From Rufibacter ruber (GTDB taxonomy: Bacteria > Bacteroidota > Bacteroidia > Cytophagales > Hymenobacteraceae), in the NCBI RefSeq assembly GCF_001647275.1, contig NZ_LRMM01000010.1, positions 1 to 64,000 of the forward strand: DNA of 64,000 nt, read 5' to 3'. Shown one piece after another: positions 44,531-53,836 of the stretch; positions within the stretch are counted from its first letter, which is position 1, and the number at the start of each line of letters is the position of its first letter. The notes beneath the pieces are model-generated. The model was not told the origin of the DNA, did not search any database, and worked only from the letters and a program-made list of their open reading frames with translations. The position numbers and the translations under genes were made by a program.

Positions 44531-46246
44531 ATGGCCGAAATCATTAGAATGCCCAAGATGAGCGACACCATGACCGAAGGGGTCATTGCCTCATGGTTGA
44601 AGAAAGTTGGTGATTCTGTGAAATCTGGGGACGTTCTTGCCGAGGTGGAAACCGACAAAGCCACCATGGAACTGGAGTCTTACGAAGACGGAACCTTGTT
44701 ATACATCGGGCCCAAAGACGGCGAGTCGGTGCCCGTTGACGGCGTGCTGGCCATCATTGGCAAGCAAGGCGAAGTTATTTCCGGCCTGTTGGCCGAAGTG
44801 AACGGCGGCGGCGCCCCTGCCCCCGCTGCTGAAGCCCCTCAACCAGCCGAGGCCCCTAAAGCCGAAGCCAAGCAGGAAGCCGCCCCTGCCGCCGCACCAT
44901 CGGCGCCTGCCGCTAAAGTGAACGCTGAACTGGTGAAAATGCCCAAAATGAGCGACACCATGCAGGAAGGAACCATTGTGGCGTGGCACAAGAAAGTGGG
45001 CGACAAAGTAAAATCCGGAGACCTGCTGGCCGAGGTGGAAACCGACAAAGCCACCATGGAGCTGGAATCTTATGAAGACGGAACCCTGCTGTACATTGGC
45101 GTAGAGGCCGGTGCCTCAGTGGCCGTAGACGGTGTGCTCTGCATCATTGGTGAAGCCGGGGCAGATTACCAGGCCTTATTGAACGGTGGCGGCAAAGCCG
45201 AAGACAAAGGAGCCAATGTTCTGTCTGGTTCTATTGAAGAAGTCACCCGCGCCGAAAACCATAAAACCGATGCCCAAACCCAATCTGGTGACGGTGTAAA
45301 CCAAGCCGCCGGTGGCCAGGTTCCAAGCCAAGGTTCAGGTGCTCCCGCTGGTTCAGAAAACCAAGGCCGTATTTTAGCCTCGCCGCTGGCGAAGAAAGTG
45401 GCCCAGGAAAAAGGCATCAGCTTAGCTCAGGTAAAAGGCTCTGGCGAGAACGGCCGTATTGTGCTGCGTGACGTGGAGAACTTCACCCCTGGCGCCGCCG
45501 CTCCTAAAGCTGCCCAACCCCAAGCTGCAGCCCCGGCTGCGCAAGCCGCTCCGGCTCAGTCTGGTGAAGCGTTCTCTGAGGTTCCGGTTACACAGATGCG
45601 CAAGGTGATTGCCCGCCGTCTGTCTGAGAGCTTGTTCACCGCGCCGCACTTCTACCTCACCATGGAAATTGACATGGACAAGGCCATGGAAGCGCGCACC
45701 GCCATGAACGAGGTGTCTCCGGTGAAAGTATCATTCAACGACATGGTCATCAAAGCCGCCGCCGCTGCCCTGAAAAAACACCCAGCCGTGAACTCTTCGT
45801 GGTTAGGCGACAAGATTCGCTACAACAACGTGGTGAACATTGGCGTGGCCGTAGCCGTGGAAGAAGGCCTGTTGGTACCGGTTGTTCGCAACGCCGACCA
45901 GAAATCACTTTCTACCATCTCTGCCGAAGTAAAAGACTTGGGTGGCAAAGCCAAGTCTAAGAAACTCCAGCCAAGTGATTGGGAAGGCAGCACGTTCACC
46001 ATCTCTAACCTGGGCATGTTCGGCATTGAGGAATTCACTGCCATCATCAACCCGCCAGATGCCTGTATTCTGGCCGTAGGCGGAATCAAGCAGACGCCAG
46101 TGGTGAAAAACGGGCAGATCCAGATTGGCAACGTGATGAAGGTAACATTATCGTGCGACCACCGCGTGGTAGACGGCGCCGTAGGTTCTGCGTTCCTGCA
46201 GACCCTGAAAGCGTTCCTGGAGAACCCGGTGACCATGCTGGTGTAA
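44531..46246 (+). CDS. Pyruvate dehydrogenase complex E2 (dihydrolipoamide acetyltransferase)
   Basis: Transfers acetyl groups to CoA in the pyruvate dehydrogenase complex. The 571-residue protein has two almost identical lipoyl domains, with lipoylated Lys43 and Lys173 in ETDKATMEL, joined by Ala/Pro/Glu-rich flexible linkers. An E3/E1-binding domain (ILASPLAKKVAQEKGISLAQ, near residue 280) and a C-terminal catalytic domain with the active-site His in DHRVVDGAVG follow. E1 and E3 genes are not next to it. A well-formed promoter precedes it. Confidence 0.94.
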   Translation: MAEIIRMPKMSDTMTEGVIASWLKKVGDSVKSGDVLAEVETDKATMELESYEDGTLLYIGPKDGESVPVDGVLAIIGKQGEVISGLLAEVNGGGAPAPAAEAPQPAEAPKAEAKQEAAPAAAPSAPAAKVNAELVKMPKMSDTMQEGTIVAWHKKVGDKVKSGDLLAEVETDKATMELESYEDGTLLYIGVEAGASVAVDGVLCIIGEAGADYQALLNGGGKAEDKGANVLSGSIEEVTRAENHKTDAQTQSGDGVNQAAGGQVPSQGSGAPAGSENQGRILASPLAKKVAQEKGISLAQVKGSGENGRIVLRDVENFTPGAAAPKAAQPQAAAPAAQAAPAQSGEAFSEVPVTQMRKVIARRLSESLFTAPHFYLTMEIDMDKAMEARTAMNEVSPVKVSFNDMVIKAAAAALKKHPAVNSSWLGDKIRYNNVVNIGVAVAVEEGLLVPVVRNADQKSLSTISAEVKDLGGKAKSKKLQPSDWEGSTFTISNLGMFGIEEFTAIINPPDACILAVGGIKQTPVVKNGQIQIGNVMKVTLSCDHRVVDGAVGSAFLQTLKAFLENPVTMLV

Positions 46247-46293
46247 TTAGTTGCTAGTTGTTTGTTCTTCGTTGTTAGACGGACTATAGATAA

Positions 46294-46335
46294 GCAAGAG
46301 CCGAGGGAGAAATCCTTCGGCTCTTGCTGTTTTAG
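46294..46335 (+). terminator. Terminator of the E2 gene
   Basis: Stem GCAAGAGCCGAGGG with CCTTCGGCTCTTGC (46294-46307 and 46314-46327, one G-T pair), then TGTTTT. The T tract is the start of the HP40 left arm that follows, so the two structures share sequence. Confidence 0.8.
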
Positions 46336-46365
46336 GCCTGTTTTCTGAAAAACAGGCTAAAAACG
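46327..46365. repeat. HP40 palindrome copy fused to a terminator
   Basis: Left arm CTGTTTTAGGCCTG, right arm CAGGCTAAAAACG, centre TTTTCTGAAAAA (reverse orientation of the usual centre). It begins inside the terminator stem. Confidence 0.85.
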
Positions 46366-46489
46366 CAAATAGCGGTGTCCCTTCTCCCGCTGGGAGAAGG
46401 TTAGGATGAGGGTGGTTCCAATTGCCAGAAGCAGGATTTTCGGGATTAGGTGAATTTTCAGGATTGGGTTAGAAGTTGGCTTAGACGCT

Positions 46490-46755
46490 CGCAGGTCCTC
46501 CGGACGCTACGAGGTCTTTTTGAAATGGCTGATTGTGCATTGTTGATGGTTAAGAATAAATGCGCTGGCGCGAGCTTGCAGCTCGTGCCTACCCGTGCTG
46601 CGAGTCTCCAGACTCGCCGGGAACCAAGAGTTGGGAATATGTGATAACAGGAGTCTGGAGACTCCAACCACCCATCGCACGAGTCTGGAGACTCGCGCCA
46701 GATAAGACGGAGCATAGACGCAATCTTTTCTTTGGCGCGGAAGCTACTTCCGTGC
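46490..46755. repeat. Second cluster of short palindromes with variable arms
   Basis: GTCCTCCGGAC (46494-46504); GGCGCGAGC / GCTCGTGCC around TTGCA (46567-46589); GCGAGTCTCCAGACTCGC (46600-46617); GGAGTCTGGAGACTCC (46650-46665); CGAGTCTGGAGACTCG (46680-46695); GGCGCGGAAG / CTTCCGTGCC (46733-46755). The AGTCTGGAGACT core is kept while the outer pairs change together. The last unit shares GCGGAAG / CTTCCG with the cluster near 39.55 kb. No gene lies here. Confidence 0.85.
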
Positions 46756-46844
46756 CTTTTCTCTGTTTGGCCTTTGCTATTCTAAAAGCAACGGACTTGC
46801 CCTCCTCCTCCCCTTTCCCTGAAGGGGAAGGAACGCCGCTGTTC

Positions 46845-46884
46845 CTGTTTTCGGGCTGTTTTCCTAAAAACAAGCCAGAAACAG
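46845..46884. repeat. HP40 palindrome copy
   Basis: Left arm CTGTTTTCGGGCTG (consensus), right arm AAGCCAGAAACAG. The flanks TGTTC/GAACA extend the palindrome to 46840-46889. It is 9 bp from the tsaD stop codon. Confidence 0.87.
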
Positions 46885-46893
46885 GAACATGCC

Positions 46894-47898
46894 TTATACT
46901 TTCAGCCTTGGGTCTGGGCTGGCGTACTGGTCAGTGAAGTCTCCGGCCAGGAATTGGTAATGGGCGGCCATGGCAATCATGGCGGCGTTGTCTGTGCAAT
47001 ATTGGAAAGCAGGCAGGTAGACGTTCCAGCCGTACCGTTTAGAGTAGTCTTGCAAGGTGGCCCTTAACCCAGAATTGGCAGAGACACCGCCGGCAATGGC
47101 AATTTCTTTTATGCCTTGCTCCTTGGCCGCCAGCACCAGTTTCTTCATCAGTGTCTGGATCAGGGCGCTTTGGATGCTGGCGCAAATGTCGGCCAGGTTA
47201 TGCTGCACAAACTCTGGGTCAGCGGCAGAATTCTTTTTTACAAAATTCAGGATGGAAGTCTTGATGCCACTGAAGGAGAAGTCATAGCCTTCCATGTTCA
47301 CAATGGGGAACTGGAAACGGTTTGGGTCTCCAGCCGCCGCTTTTTTGTCTAGCAGCGGGCCGCCCGGGTACGGCAGCCCCAGCAGTTTGGCAGATTTGTC
47401 AAAGGCTTCGCCCACGGCGTCATCTGTGGTCTGGCCCAGCACCTGCATGTCCAGATGGCTTCGCACCAGCACAATCTGGGTGTGTCCGCCGCTCACGGTG
47501 AGGCAGAGAAACGGGAAGGCTGGCCGGGGGGCTTCAATAAAATGCGCCAGGATATGCGCTTTCATGTGGTTCACCTCTATCAAAGGGATCTCCAGACCCA
47601 GCGCGAAAGATTTGGCAAACGAGCAACCCACCAAAAGCGCCCCCAGCAAACCCGGGCCGCGGGTAAATGCCACCGCATCTAACTCTGATTTTGCTATATT
47701 TGCTTTTTGCAGGGCCTGTGCAACTACGGGAATAATGTTCTGCTGGTGTGCCCTGGAGGCTAACTCTGGCACTACCCCGCCGTATTGCTCATGTATTGCC
47801 TGCGTGGCCACAATGTTTGACAGCACATGGCCGTTTTGAATGACAGACGCCGAGGTCTCATCACAAGATGATTCTATCGCTAATATTGTAGGGTTCAT
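46894..47898 (-). CDS. tsaD: tRNA threonylcarbamoyladenosine synthesis protein TsaD
   Basis: Catalytic subunit that transfers threonylcarbamoyl to A37 of ANN-decoding tRNAs. The 334-residue ASKHA protein has ILAIESSCDETSASV, the metal-binding HMKAHILAH, VSGGHT, PYPGGP and GGVSANSGLR motifs. The start at 47898 is the family start; an in-frame ATG at 47958 would add a hydrophobic 20-residue extension that overlaps the tamB gene. It is divergent from tamB with 6 bp between the chosen starts. Confidence 0.95.
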   Translation of the reverse strand: MNPTILAIESSCDETSASVIQNGHVLSNIVATQAIHEQYGGVVPELASRAHQQNIIPVVAQALQKANIAKSELDAVAFTRGPGLLGALLVGCSFAKSFALGLEIPLIEVNHMKAHILAHFIEAPRPAFPFLCLTVSGGHTQIVLVRSHLDMQVLGQTTDDAVGEAFDKSAKLLGLPYPGGPLLDKKAAAGDPNRFQFPIVNMEGYDFSFSGIKTSILNFVKKNSAADPEFVQHNLADICASIQSALIQTLMKKLVLAAKEQGIKEIAIAGGVSANSGLRATLQDYSKRYGWNVYLPAFQYCTDNAAMIAMAAHYQFLAGDFTDQYASPDPRLKV

Positions 47899-47904
47899 AA
47901 TCCG

Positions 47905-50900
47905 TTGGAGACGCCAAACCAAGAAGAGACGCAAGAAAAAAAGAAAAACTATCCGCAAGTTATAGCAAAAGCTCTGTTAAAAATAATTCTGGGCACGCTA
48001 ATCTTTGTGATGGTACTGGTGGGCGTGCTCTTCATGGCCCTCCGGATTCCTAGTGTCCAGACCCGGGTGGCCCAAAAAGCCGCTGAAATCATCTCTGAAA
48101 CCATTGACCACCAGGTGACTATTGGTGGGGTTGACATTAGGTTCTTCAAGAGCGTGGTACTGAACAAGGTACGCGTGCTGGACCGCCAGAAGAAAACCCT
48201 TTTCTATGTGGGGGAACTGGAGGCAGACATTGGCCACTTCAACCCTTTCTCCCCAGACAGCCTTTATATTTCCTCGCTCACCCTCACCCAACCAGAGGCC
48301 AACCTGATCCAGTACAAAGGTTCTGACACGCTCAACATGAGCACGTTCATCCGCTCCCTGGGCAAGCTCATAACCACAGACACCGCCCAGGCCAAGAACC
48401 CGTTCAAGTTCAAGATTGATGAATTGGTGCTCAAAAACGGTCATTTCACTTACCATGACTACAATGAGCCTTTTTCTGACTATGGAGTAGACTATGACCA
48501 TCTGGACCTGGAACGGATCAGTGGCAGGTTCTCTGAACTGGATATCAAAGGTGACACTTTGTACGGCCAAATCACCAACCTCACCACCCAGGACAAGCGC
48601 TCCGGCGCCTTCCTCAAAGAACTCGACACCCGCATGGTTTACGCCCCCACCTTCTGGGAATGGGGCAAACTGAACCTGCGGGTGAACAACAGCCATCTGG
48701 CCAACTTTGTACGGTTTGATTACCGGCGCTTCGGTAATTTTGTGCACTTCAATGACAGCATAGAAGTCACCGCCAACTTTGACAGCACCTATGTCACCTC
48801 AGATGACATCTCCATGTTTGCCGAGGTGCTCAAAGACTGGGACGAGAAGGTCCTGCTCTCTGGTAATGTAAAAGGCAAAACCAACAGCTTCAGAGCTCAG
48901 AACGTTGACATCAGATACGGAAAAAACACCCATATCAAAGGAGATATAAGTGCAGATGGCCTCCCAGATTTCAGGAACACCTTTGCTGACCTGCACCTGG
49001 AGGGCAGCACCCTCAATGCCCGTGATCTGAAACGGTATATTCCGCAACCCGCCTATGACATAGCCGCACGGGCGGGCACCATTCAACTGGAGGGAGACTT
49101 TACCGGTTTCTACAATGACTTTGTAGCCAACGGGGCATTTAAGACGCCGCTGGGAAATCTGCAGTCTGACATCAACCTGAAGTTTGACAAGCAGAACGCC
49201 AACCACTCCTCTTACAGCGGGTATGTAAAGACCGGCGGGTTTGACGTTGGTGGCCTCATTGGGGACAGAAGCATCATTAAACGGGTGGCGCTAGACGGCA
49301 GAGTGAAAGGCAGCGGATTCTCCTTTGAAACCGCTCACCTGCAACTGGATGCCACTATCAATGCCATTGACCTGTACAACTACAACTACCGTAACATTGT
49401 AGTAGACGCAGACCTGAGCCGGGAGACCTTCAACGGTGATTTGAGCATTAAGGACCCAAACCTTGCCCTCACCGCCCATGGCAAGGTCAACCTGCAGAAC
49501 AACAACCAGATTTTTAACCTGAGCGTGCAGTTGAAACGCGCCAACCTGAAAACATTAGGGCTCACTGATCAACAGATCTACCTGGAAACAGACGCAAAGG
49601 TAGACTTTACCGGTGTGAAACTGGATGAAATAAGCGGTACCGCCACCTTTGAAAACACTTTCCTGAGCTACCAGGACCAGAAAGTGGCCATTGACTCTCT
49701 GGAGGTGGTCTCCCATTTCCATGACGGCATCAGGGAACTGCATGTAGGCTCAGAGCTGCTGGCCTTGCGGGCAGGGGGGAATTTTCAATACAGTACCCTC
49801 TTTGCTGACCTCAAGACCCTCTATGAAGAGTACCGGCTGAACTTCAGGAATGACCCGGTGGCCCTGGCCAATTACTACCGCCGCAAACCGGCTACACCGC
49901 CCGCGCCGTATGAGGTGGAACTGGATGTGCTTTTCAGGAGGGTGAACCCCTTGCTGCACGCCTTCGCCCCTGAGGTTTCCCTTTCAGACTTCACCCACAT
50001 GGAAGGCTCCTTCAGAAACGGGCCAACCGCCATCCTCTCCCTGGTGGGCACGGTTGACACGGTGTACTACGGCAAAAACCAGTTCTACAAGAACCGGGTA
50101 GATTTCACATCGTCTAAGCTTTGGAACAGTGCAGATGTATTGGCCAACGCGGTGGTGACATCAGAACGGCAGAGGCTGAAAGGTGCCGGTGACACAGAAA
50201 ACCTGTACGTAGAAGGGGTGTGGAATGACCGCTTGATCAGTTTCTCCAGCAACATTGCCCAAACCGGCACCACCAACCGCGCCAACATCAGCGGAAATGT
50301 GGCGTTTCACCAGGATGATATTCAGATTGTCTTTAACCGCTCCAACATCAATGTGCTGGACCGCGTCTGGACCATCTCCCCCAACAACACCATTGTGTTT
50401 GAAGACGGTGACATCAACTTCAACAACATCATCTTCTCAAACGGGCCCCAAAGCATCACCCTCACCGGGGCGGTCTCCAGAAATCCGCAGCAGCTGCTGA
50501 CCGTTGCTATCCAGGATTTCCAGCTCGAAAACCTGAACCCTTTGCTGCCAGACAAGATCAACGGTCGCCTGAACGGGGAGCTGCTCCTCAGAGACCTCTA
50601 CCAGAACATCATCATGTCTTCGCGCATGACGGTAGATTCTTTCATGGTTGACAATCTTCTGATAGGAAACGTTACCGGCACCACCGCCTGGGACAATACC
50701 CGGGAACTCCTGAATGTAGACGTGGGAATTAGCCGCGACAACCAGAAAGTGCTGTCCCTCACCGGTACCTACAACCCAGACGGGGGGGCGCAGGAACTGG
50801 ATCTTATGGCGGTCATGGATGACGCCCAGATTAAAATTGTGGAGCCCCTGCTTAAAACCATCATGACAGATATGAGCGGTACCATGGCGGGCAGAGTTAG

Positions 50901-51621
50901 GATTTCTGGGAAACTCTCCGGGCCAATCCTGAAAGGTTCTGTGATGGTGACAGACGGTTCTTTTGTATTCAACTACCTCAAAACCAAGTACACGTTCTCA
51001 GACCGCGTCTACTTCAGTGAGAACGACATCTCCTTCCGGAATGTACGGCTGCGGGACATTTACAACAACACGGCCATTCTGAATGGCGGGGTCTTCCATG
51101 ACGGCTTCAGCAACATGGTGCTGGATCTGAAAGCCATCTTCACCCGCTTCATGGTACTGAACACCACCCGCGAAGACAACCCCATGTACTTTGGTACCGC
51201 CTTTGCCACGGGAGAGGTCACCGTGTTGGGGCCCACTTCAAACATGCGGGTAGACATCAAGGCTAAAAGTGAGAAAGACACCCAAATCTCTATTCCGTTA
51301 GACAACGCCACCTCACTGGAGCAGCAGAACTTTATCAGTTTCATCAATACCAACCCGGCCCTCAGAGACACAGCCGCCGCTACCGGGGTTGTTCCAGAGA
51401 AGAAAGGCCTTGATCTCTCAGGCATCAGGCTCAACTTTAACCTAGACATTGATGAAAACGCCTACCTGGAACTCATCTTTGATGAAAAAACAGGAGACAT
51501 CATCGCGGCCGCGGAAGGGGGAATATCAGGATGGACATTGATACCCGCGGTGAGTTCTCCATGTACGGCACCTATGAGATCATACAGGGCCGGTACAACT
51601 TCACCCTGCTGGGGCTGGTGA
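47905..51621 (+). CDS. tamB: TamB (DUF490) translocation/assembly protein, 5' part of a frameshifted gene
   Basis: TamB spans the periplasm and helps outer membrane assembly and lipid transport. This frame gives 1238 residues: a cytoplasmic start, one membrane anchor (about residues 28-52) and a long run of beta-strand repeats (AsmA-like start SVVLNKVRVLD, then repeats such as ITLTGAVSRNP). The true homology ends near residue 1200 at EKTGDII. The last 40 residues are out of frame and unlike the family. The rest continues in another frame at 51531. The start is a TTG at 47905 and is uncertain. Confidence 0.85.
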   Translation: METPNQEETQEKKKNYPQVIAKALLKIILGTLIFVMVLVGVLFMALRIPSVQTRVAQKAAEIISETIDHQVTIGGVDIRFFKSVVLNKVRVLDRQKKTLFYVGELEADIGHFNPFSPDSLYISSLTLTQPEANLIQYKGSDTLNMSTFIRSLGKLITTDTAQAKNPFKFKIDELVLKNGHFTYHDYNEPFSDYGVDYDHLDLERISGRFSELDIKGDTLYGQITNLTTQDKRSGAFLKELDTRMVYAPTFWEWGKLNLRVNNSHLANFVRFDYRRFGNFVHFNDSIEVTANFDSTYVTSDDISMFAEVLKDWDEKVLLSGNVKGKTNSFRAQNVDIRYGKNTHIKGDISADGLPDFRNTFADLHLEGSTLNARDLKRYIPQPAYDIAARAGTIQLEGDFTGFYNDFVANGAFKTPLGNLQSDINLKFDKQNANHSSYSGYVKTGGFDVGGLIGDRSIIKRVALDGRVKGSGFSFETAHLQLDATINAIDLYNYNYRNIVVDADLSRETFNGDLSIKDPNLALTAHGKVNLQNNNQIFNLSVQLKRANLKTLGLTDQQIYLETDAKVDFTGVKLDEISGTATFENTFLSYQDQKVAIDSLEVVSHFHDGIRELHVGSELLALRAGGNFQYSTLFADLKTLYEEYRLNFRNDPVALANYYRRKPATPPAPYEVELDVLFRRVNPLLHAFAPEVSLSDFTHMEGSFRNGPTAILSLVGTVDTVYYGKNQFYKNRVDFTSSKLWNSADVLANAVVTSERQRLKGAGDTENLYVEGVWNDRLISFSSNIAQTGTTNRANISGNVAFHQDDIQIVFNRSNINVLDRVWTISPNNTIVFEDGDINFNNIIFSNGPQSITLTGAVSRNPQQLLTVAIQDFQLENLNPLLPDKINGRLNGELLLRDLYQNIIMSSRMTVDSFMVDNLLIGNVTGTTAWDNTRELLNVDVGISRDNQKVLSLTGTYNPDGGAQELDLMAVMDDAQIKIVEPLLKTIMTDMSGTMAGRVRISGKLSGPILKGSVMVTDGSFVFNYLKTKYTFSDRVYFSENDISFRNVRLRDIYNNTAILNGGVFHDGFSNMVLDLKAIFTRFMVLNTTREDNPMYFGTAFATGEVTVLGPTSNMRVDIKAKSEKDTQISIPLDNATSLEQQNFISFINTNPALRDTAAATGVVPEKKGLDLSGIRLNFNLDIDENAYLELIFDEKTGDIIAAAEGGISGWTLIPAVSSPCTAPMRSYRAGTTSPCWGW

Positions 51622-52481
51622 ACAAAGAATTCAACATAAGGCCGGGGGGAACCGTGACCTGGAACGGAGACCCCCTGGAAGGTCTGCTCAACATCACGGC
51701 CACCTACACCCAGCGGGTGTCGTTAGAACCAATTCTGGCCTTGGGAGCTGCCCAAACACAGTCTGGGATTACCTGGGGCCGGTATCCGGTAACGGCGGTC
51801 ATGGATCTGGACGGCCCCCTCACCACGCCGCAGATCAGGCTGAACCTGGAGTTCAATGACACTCCCAGTCTGCTGGAAGACCAGATCACCAACTACCTGA
51901 ACACCATCAGGAATGACGAACAGGAACTAAACCGGCAGGTTTTCTCGCTCCTGGCCTTTAAACGCCTGTCGCCGCAGAACGAATTCCAGGTGGCCGTGGG
52001 CGATTTGGGCAGCAGCGTGGGGGAACTCTTCTCCAACCAGTTCAGCTACTGGCTTTCCCAGATAGACCCCAACCTGGAGGTTGACATTGGGGTGAGCGGC
52101 AGCGGTGATCAGGTGCTGGATGACATTCAATTGCGCCTCAGTTATACCTTTTTGGAGGGCCGTTTGCGCATTACCCGTGAAGGCAGCATCAACAACAACC
52201 AGGTGGGCAACAGCGGCAGAACCACCGCCATTGGCGACCTCTCTGGTGAGTTCTACCTGAGCAAGAGCGGCCAGCTGCGGTTACGGGTCACCCACCAGAC
52301 CACCCCGCGGGATTTTGAGGCCAACACCACCGCCACCAGACAAACCATTAGTGTGCTGCACCAGGCCAACTTTGACAACCTGGGGGAACTCTGGCGCAGC
52401 ATCTTCCCCAAGAAGATCAAGGAACCTGCCCGCCAGATTATTGACGAAGACGAGCGGGTACCAATTATCAACCCAAATTAA
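51531..52481 (+). CDS. tamB: TamB C-terminal part (DUF490 domain) after a frameshift
   Basis: The frame starting near 51505 continues the TamB domain, with DIDTRGEFSMYGTYEIIQG, then VNKEFNIRPGGTVTWNGDPLEG, and ends in the expected barrel-like C-terminus. Restoring one base at about 51504 (ATCATC-GCGG, giving IIRGRGRGNIRMD) joins it exactly to the upstream part. As drawn, translation from the ATG at 51531 would give a 316-residue fragment without a membrane anchor. It is either a sequencing error or a real mutation. Combined length would be about 1520 residues, normal for the family. Confidence 0.88.
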   Translation: MDIDTRGEFSMYGTYEIIQGRYNFTLLGLVNKEFNIRPGGTVTWNGDPLEGLLNITATYTQRVSLEPILALGAAQTQSGITWGRYPVTAVMDLDGPLTTPQIRLNLEFNDTPSLLEDQITNYLNTIRNDEQELNRQVFSLLAFKRLSPQNEFQVAVGDLGSSVGELFSNQFSYWLSQIDPNLEVDIGVSGSGDQVLDDIQLRLSYTFLEGRLRITREGSINNNQVGNSGRTTAIGDLSGEFYLSKSGQLRLRVTHQTTPRDFEANTTATRQTISVLHQANFDNLGELWRSIFPKKIKEPARQIIDEDERVPIINPN

Positions 52482-52483
52482 TT

Positions 52484-52535
52484 GCATTCCTGTTTTCGGC
52501 CTGTTTTTCAGAAAACAGCCCGAAAACAGGAATGC
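52484..52535. repeat. HP40 palindrome copy with extended arms, after tamB
   Basis: Core 52490-52529 with arms CTGTTTTCGGCCTG and CAGCCCGAAAACAG. The flanks GCATTC/GAATGC make the palindrome 52 bp. It starts 3 bp after the tamB stop codon. Confidence 0.92.
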
Positions 52536-52899
52536 TGGTTTCTAAGAGGAATTGAAGAACTGCGAACAACCATGTTGTTCAGTTGAGGCAAGCGCCAGAC
52601 GGTGCAGGTAAAAGCAGCTTTGGCGTTCGGGGCGGTTAAGGGAAATGGGCCATGCCAGGTTATATAATAGCCAGGGGAAGGCTCGGTAAGGCAGAGTAGC
52701 ATTGGCCTTCCTGTCAATATGATTTCGGCCCCATCTCCTGTTCCCAGCCTGCTGTAATACCAGTCCTTTTGCTTCGTTTATAAGGAACCGGTGTCTACAT
52801 CTGGCTTTGGCAGAAGGACTTCCCGGTTCTGTTTCTGACCTATTTTTCTGAAAACAGGCTAAAAACGCTCAGGGATCCGGTCTTGTTCTAAATAATTGC
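52536..52899. other. Intergenic region between tamB and ftsX
   Basis: Apart from the HP40 copy at 52829, no structure or gene was identified in these roughly 360 bp. Confidence 0.5.
52829..52867. repeat. HP40 palindrome copy upstream of ftsX
   Basis: Left arm CTGTTTCTGACCTA, right arm CAGGCTAAAAACG, centre TTTTTCTGAAAA. It ends 33 bp before the ftsX -7 box. Confidence 0.78.
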
Positions 52900-52907
52900 T
52901 ATTTTTG
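52900..52907 (+). promoter_or_regulatory. -7 promoter box of the ftsX operon
   Basis: TATTTTTG is a perfect TAnnTTTG box 15 bp before the ftsX ATG. A TTG at 52883-52885 is closer than usual for a -33 box. Confidence 0.5.
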
Positions 52908-52921
52908 CGAGCATACATCCT

Positions 52922-53821
52922 ATGGCAGCAAAACCGCTAAAACATACCCGTAAGAAGAAGCTGGGCAACTACCCGCACACCATGGTGATTTTCAGCATTA
53001 CGCTGGCGCTGTTTGTGATTGGTTTGTTTGGGTTACTGCTTATACATGCCGGTAAACTCTCTAATCTGGTAAAGGAGAACATGGAGGTGCAGGTGTACCT
53101 TGACCGTGACCTTACCCCCCTGGAAATAGAGAAGCTGAAAAAAACGCTGGCCCGCAAAGAATACATAGCCTACCAGGAGGGCAAAGCGCAGGTAACGTTT
53201 TTCTCAAAGGAAGACGGTGCCCGTGAATTCATAGAAGACAGTGGGGAGGATTTTTTGACCTTTCTGGGGGAGAACCCGTTGCGGGATGCCTTCATTTTGC
53301 GCATCAACCCTGAATTTGCCACTTCGGCCCAGCTCAAGAAAATAAAGCATGACCTGCAGAACACGGTGGGCGTGTATGAGGTGGAGTACGTAGAAAGTCT
53401 GATTGACTCCATTAACCAGAACCTGAGACGCCTGAGCATTGTGTTGCTCTCGTTTGCGGGCATTCTGGTACTGGTGGTCATCATTCTCATCAACAATACC
53501 ATCAAACTGGCATTGTTCTCCCAGCGGTTCCTGATCAGGAGCATGCAGCTGGTGGGGGCCACCTCCTTCTTCATTCAGAGGCCGTTCCTGAACCGGGCGG
53601 TTTTTCAGGGAATTATCAGCGGCCTGCTGGCCTCCCTGCTGCTGTTTGCCCTGCTCCAGTATGCGTACCATGAAATAAGTGAGCTGTACGTGCTGCGTGA
53701 TGAGCGGCAGATGGTGATTTTAATGGCGGCCCTGCTGGTGCTGGGTGGTTTACTGGGCTTTTTCAGCTCTTACCGCTCAGTAAAAAAATACCTGAGAGCT
53801 TCTTTAGACGATTTATACTAG
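52922..53821 (+). CDS. ftsX: Cell division protein FtsX (permease-like)
   Basis: Membrane partner of the ATPase FtsE; the complex activates peptidoglycan hydrolases at division. The 299-residue protein has a basic cytoplasmic start, one N-terminal helix (about residues 24-44), an extracytoplasmic domain, and three C-terminal helices with the FtsX/MacB motif (RRLSIVLLSFAGILVLV, then RFLIRSMQLVGATSFFI). ftsE is not adjacent. The gene leads a five-gene operon with DUF3098, uppP, truB and ribF. Confidence 0.93.
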   Translation: MAAKPLKHTRKKKLGNYPHTMVIFSITLALFVIGLFGLLLIHAGKLSNLVKENMEVQVYLDRDLTPLEIEKLKKTLARKEYIAYQEGKAQVTFFSKEDGAREFIEDSGEDFLTFLGENPLRDAFILRINPEFATSAQLKKIKHDLQNTVGVYEVEYVESLIDSINQNLRRLSIVLLSFAGILVLVVIILINNTIKLALFSQRFLIRSMQLVGATSFFIQRPFLNRAVFQGIISGLLASLLLFALLQYAYHEISELYVLRDERQMVILMAALLVLGGLLGFFSSYRSVKKYLRASLDDLY

Positions 53822-53836
53822 GATTAACAACACCCC

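Noticed and set aside
46894-47958. Longer TsaD with a 20-residue hydrophobic extension
   Set aside because: The extension would overlap tamB and precedes the conserved family start. TsaD is cytoplasmic, so the start at 47898 is preferred.
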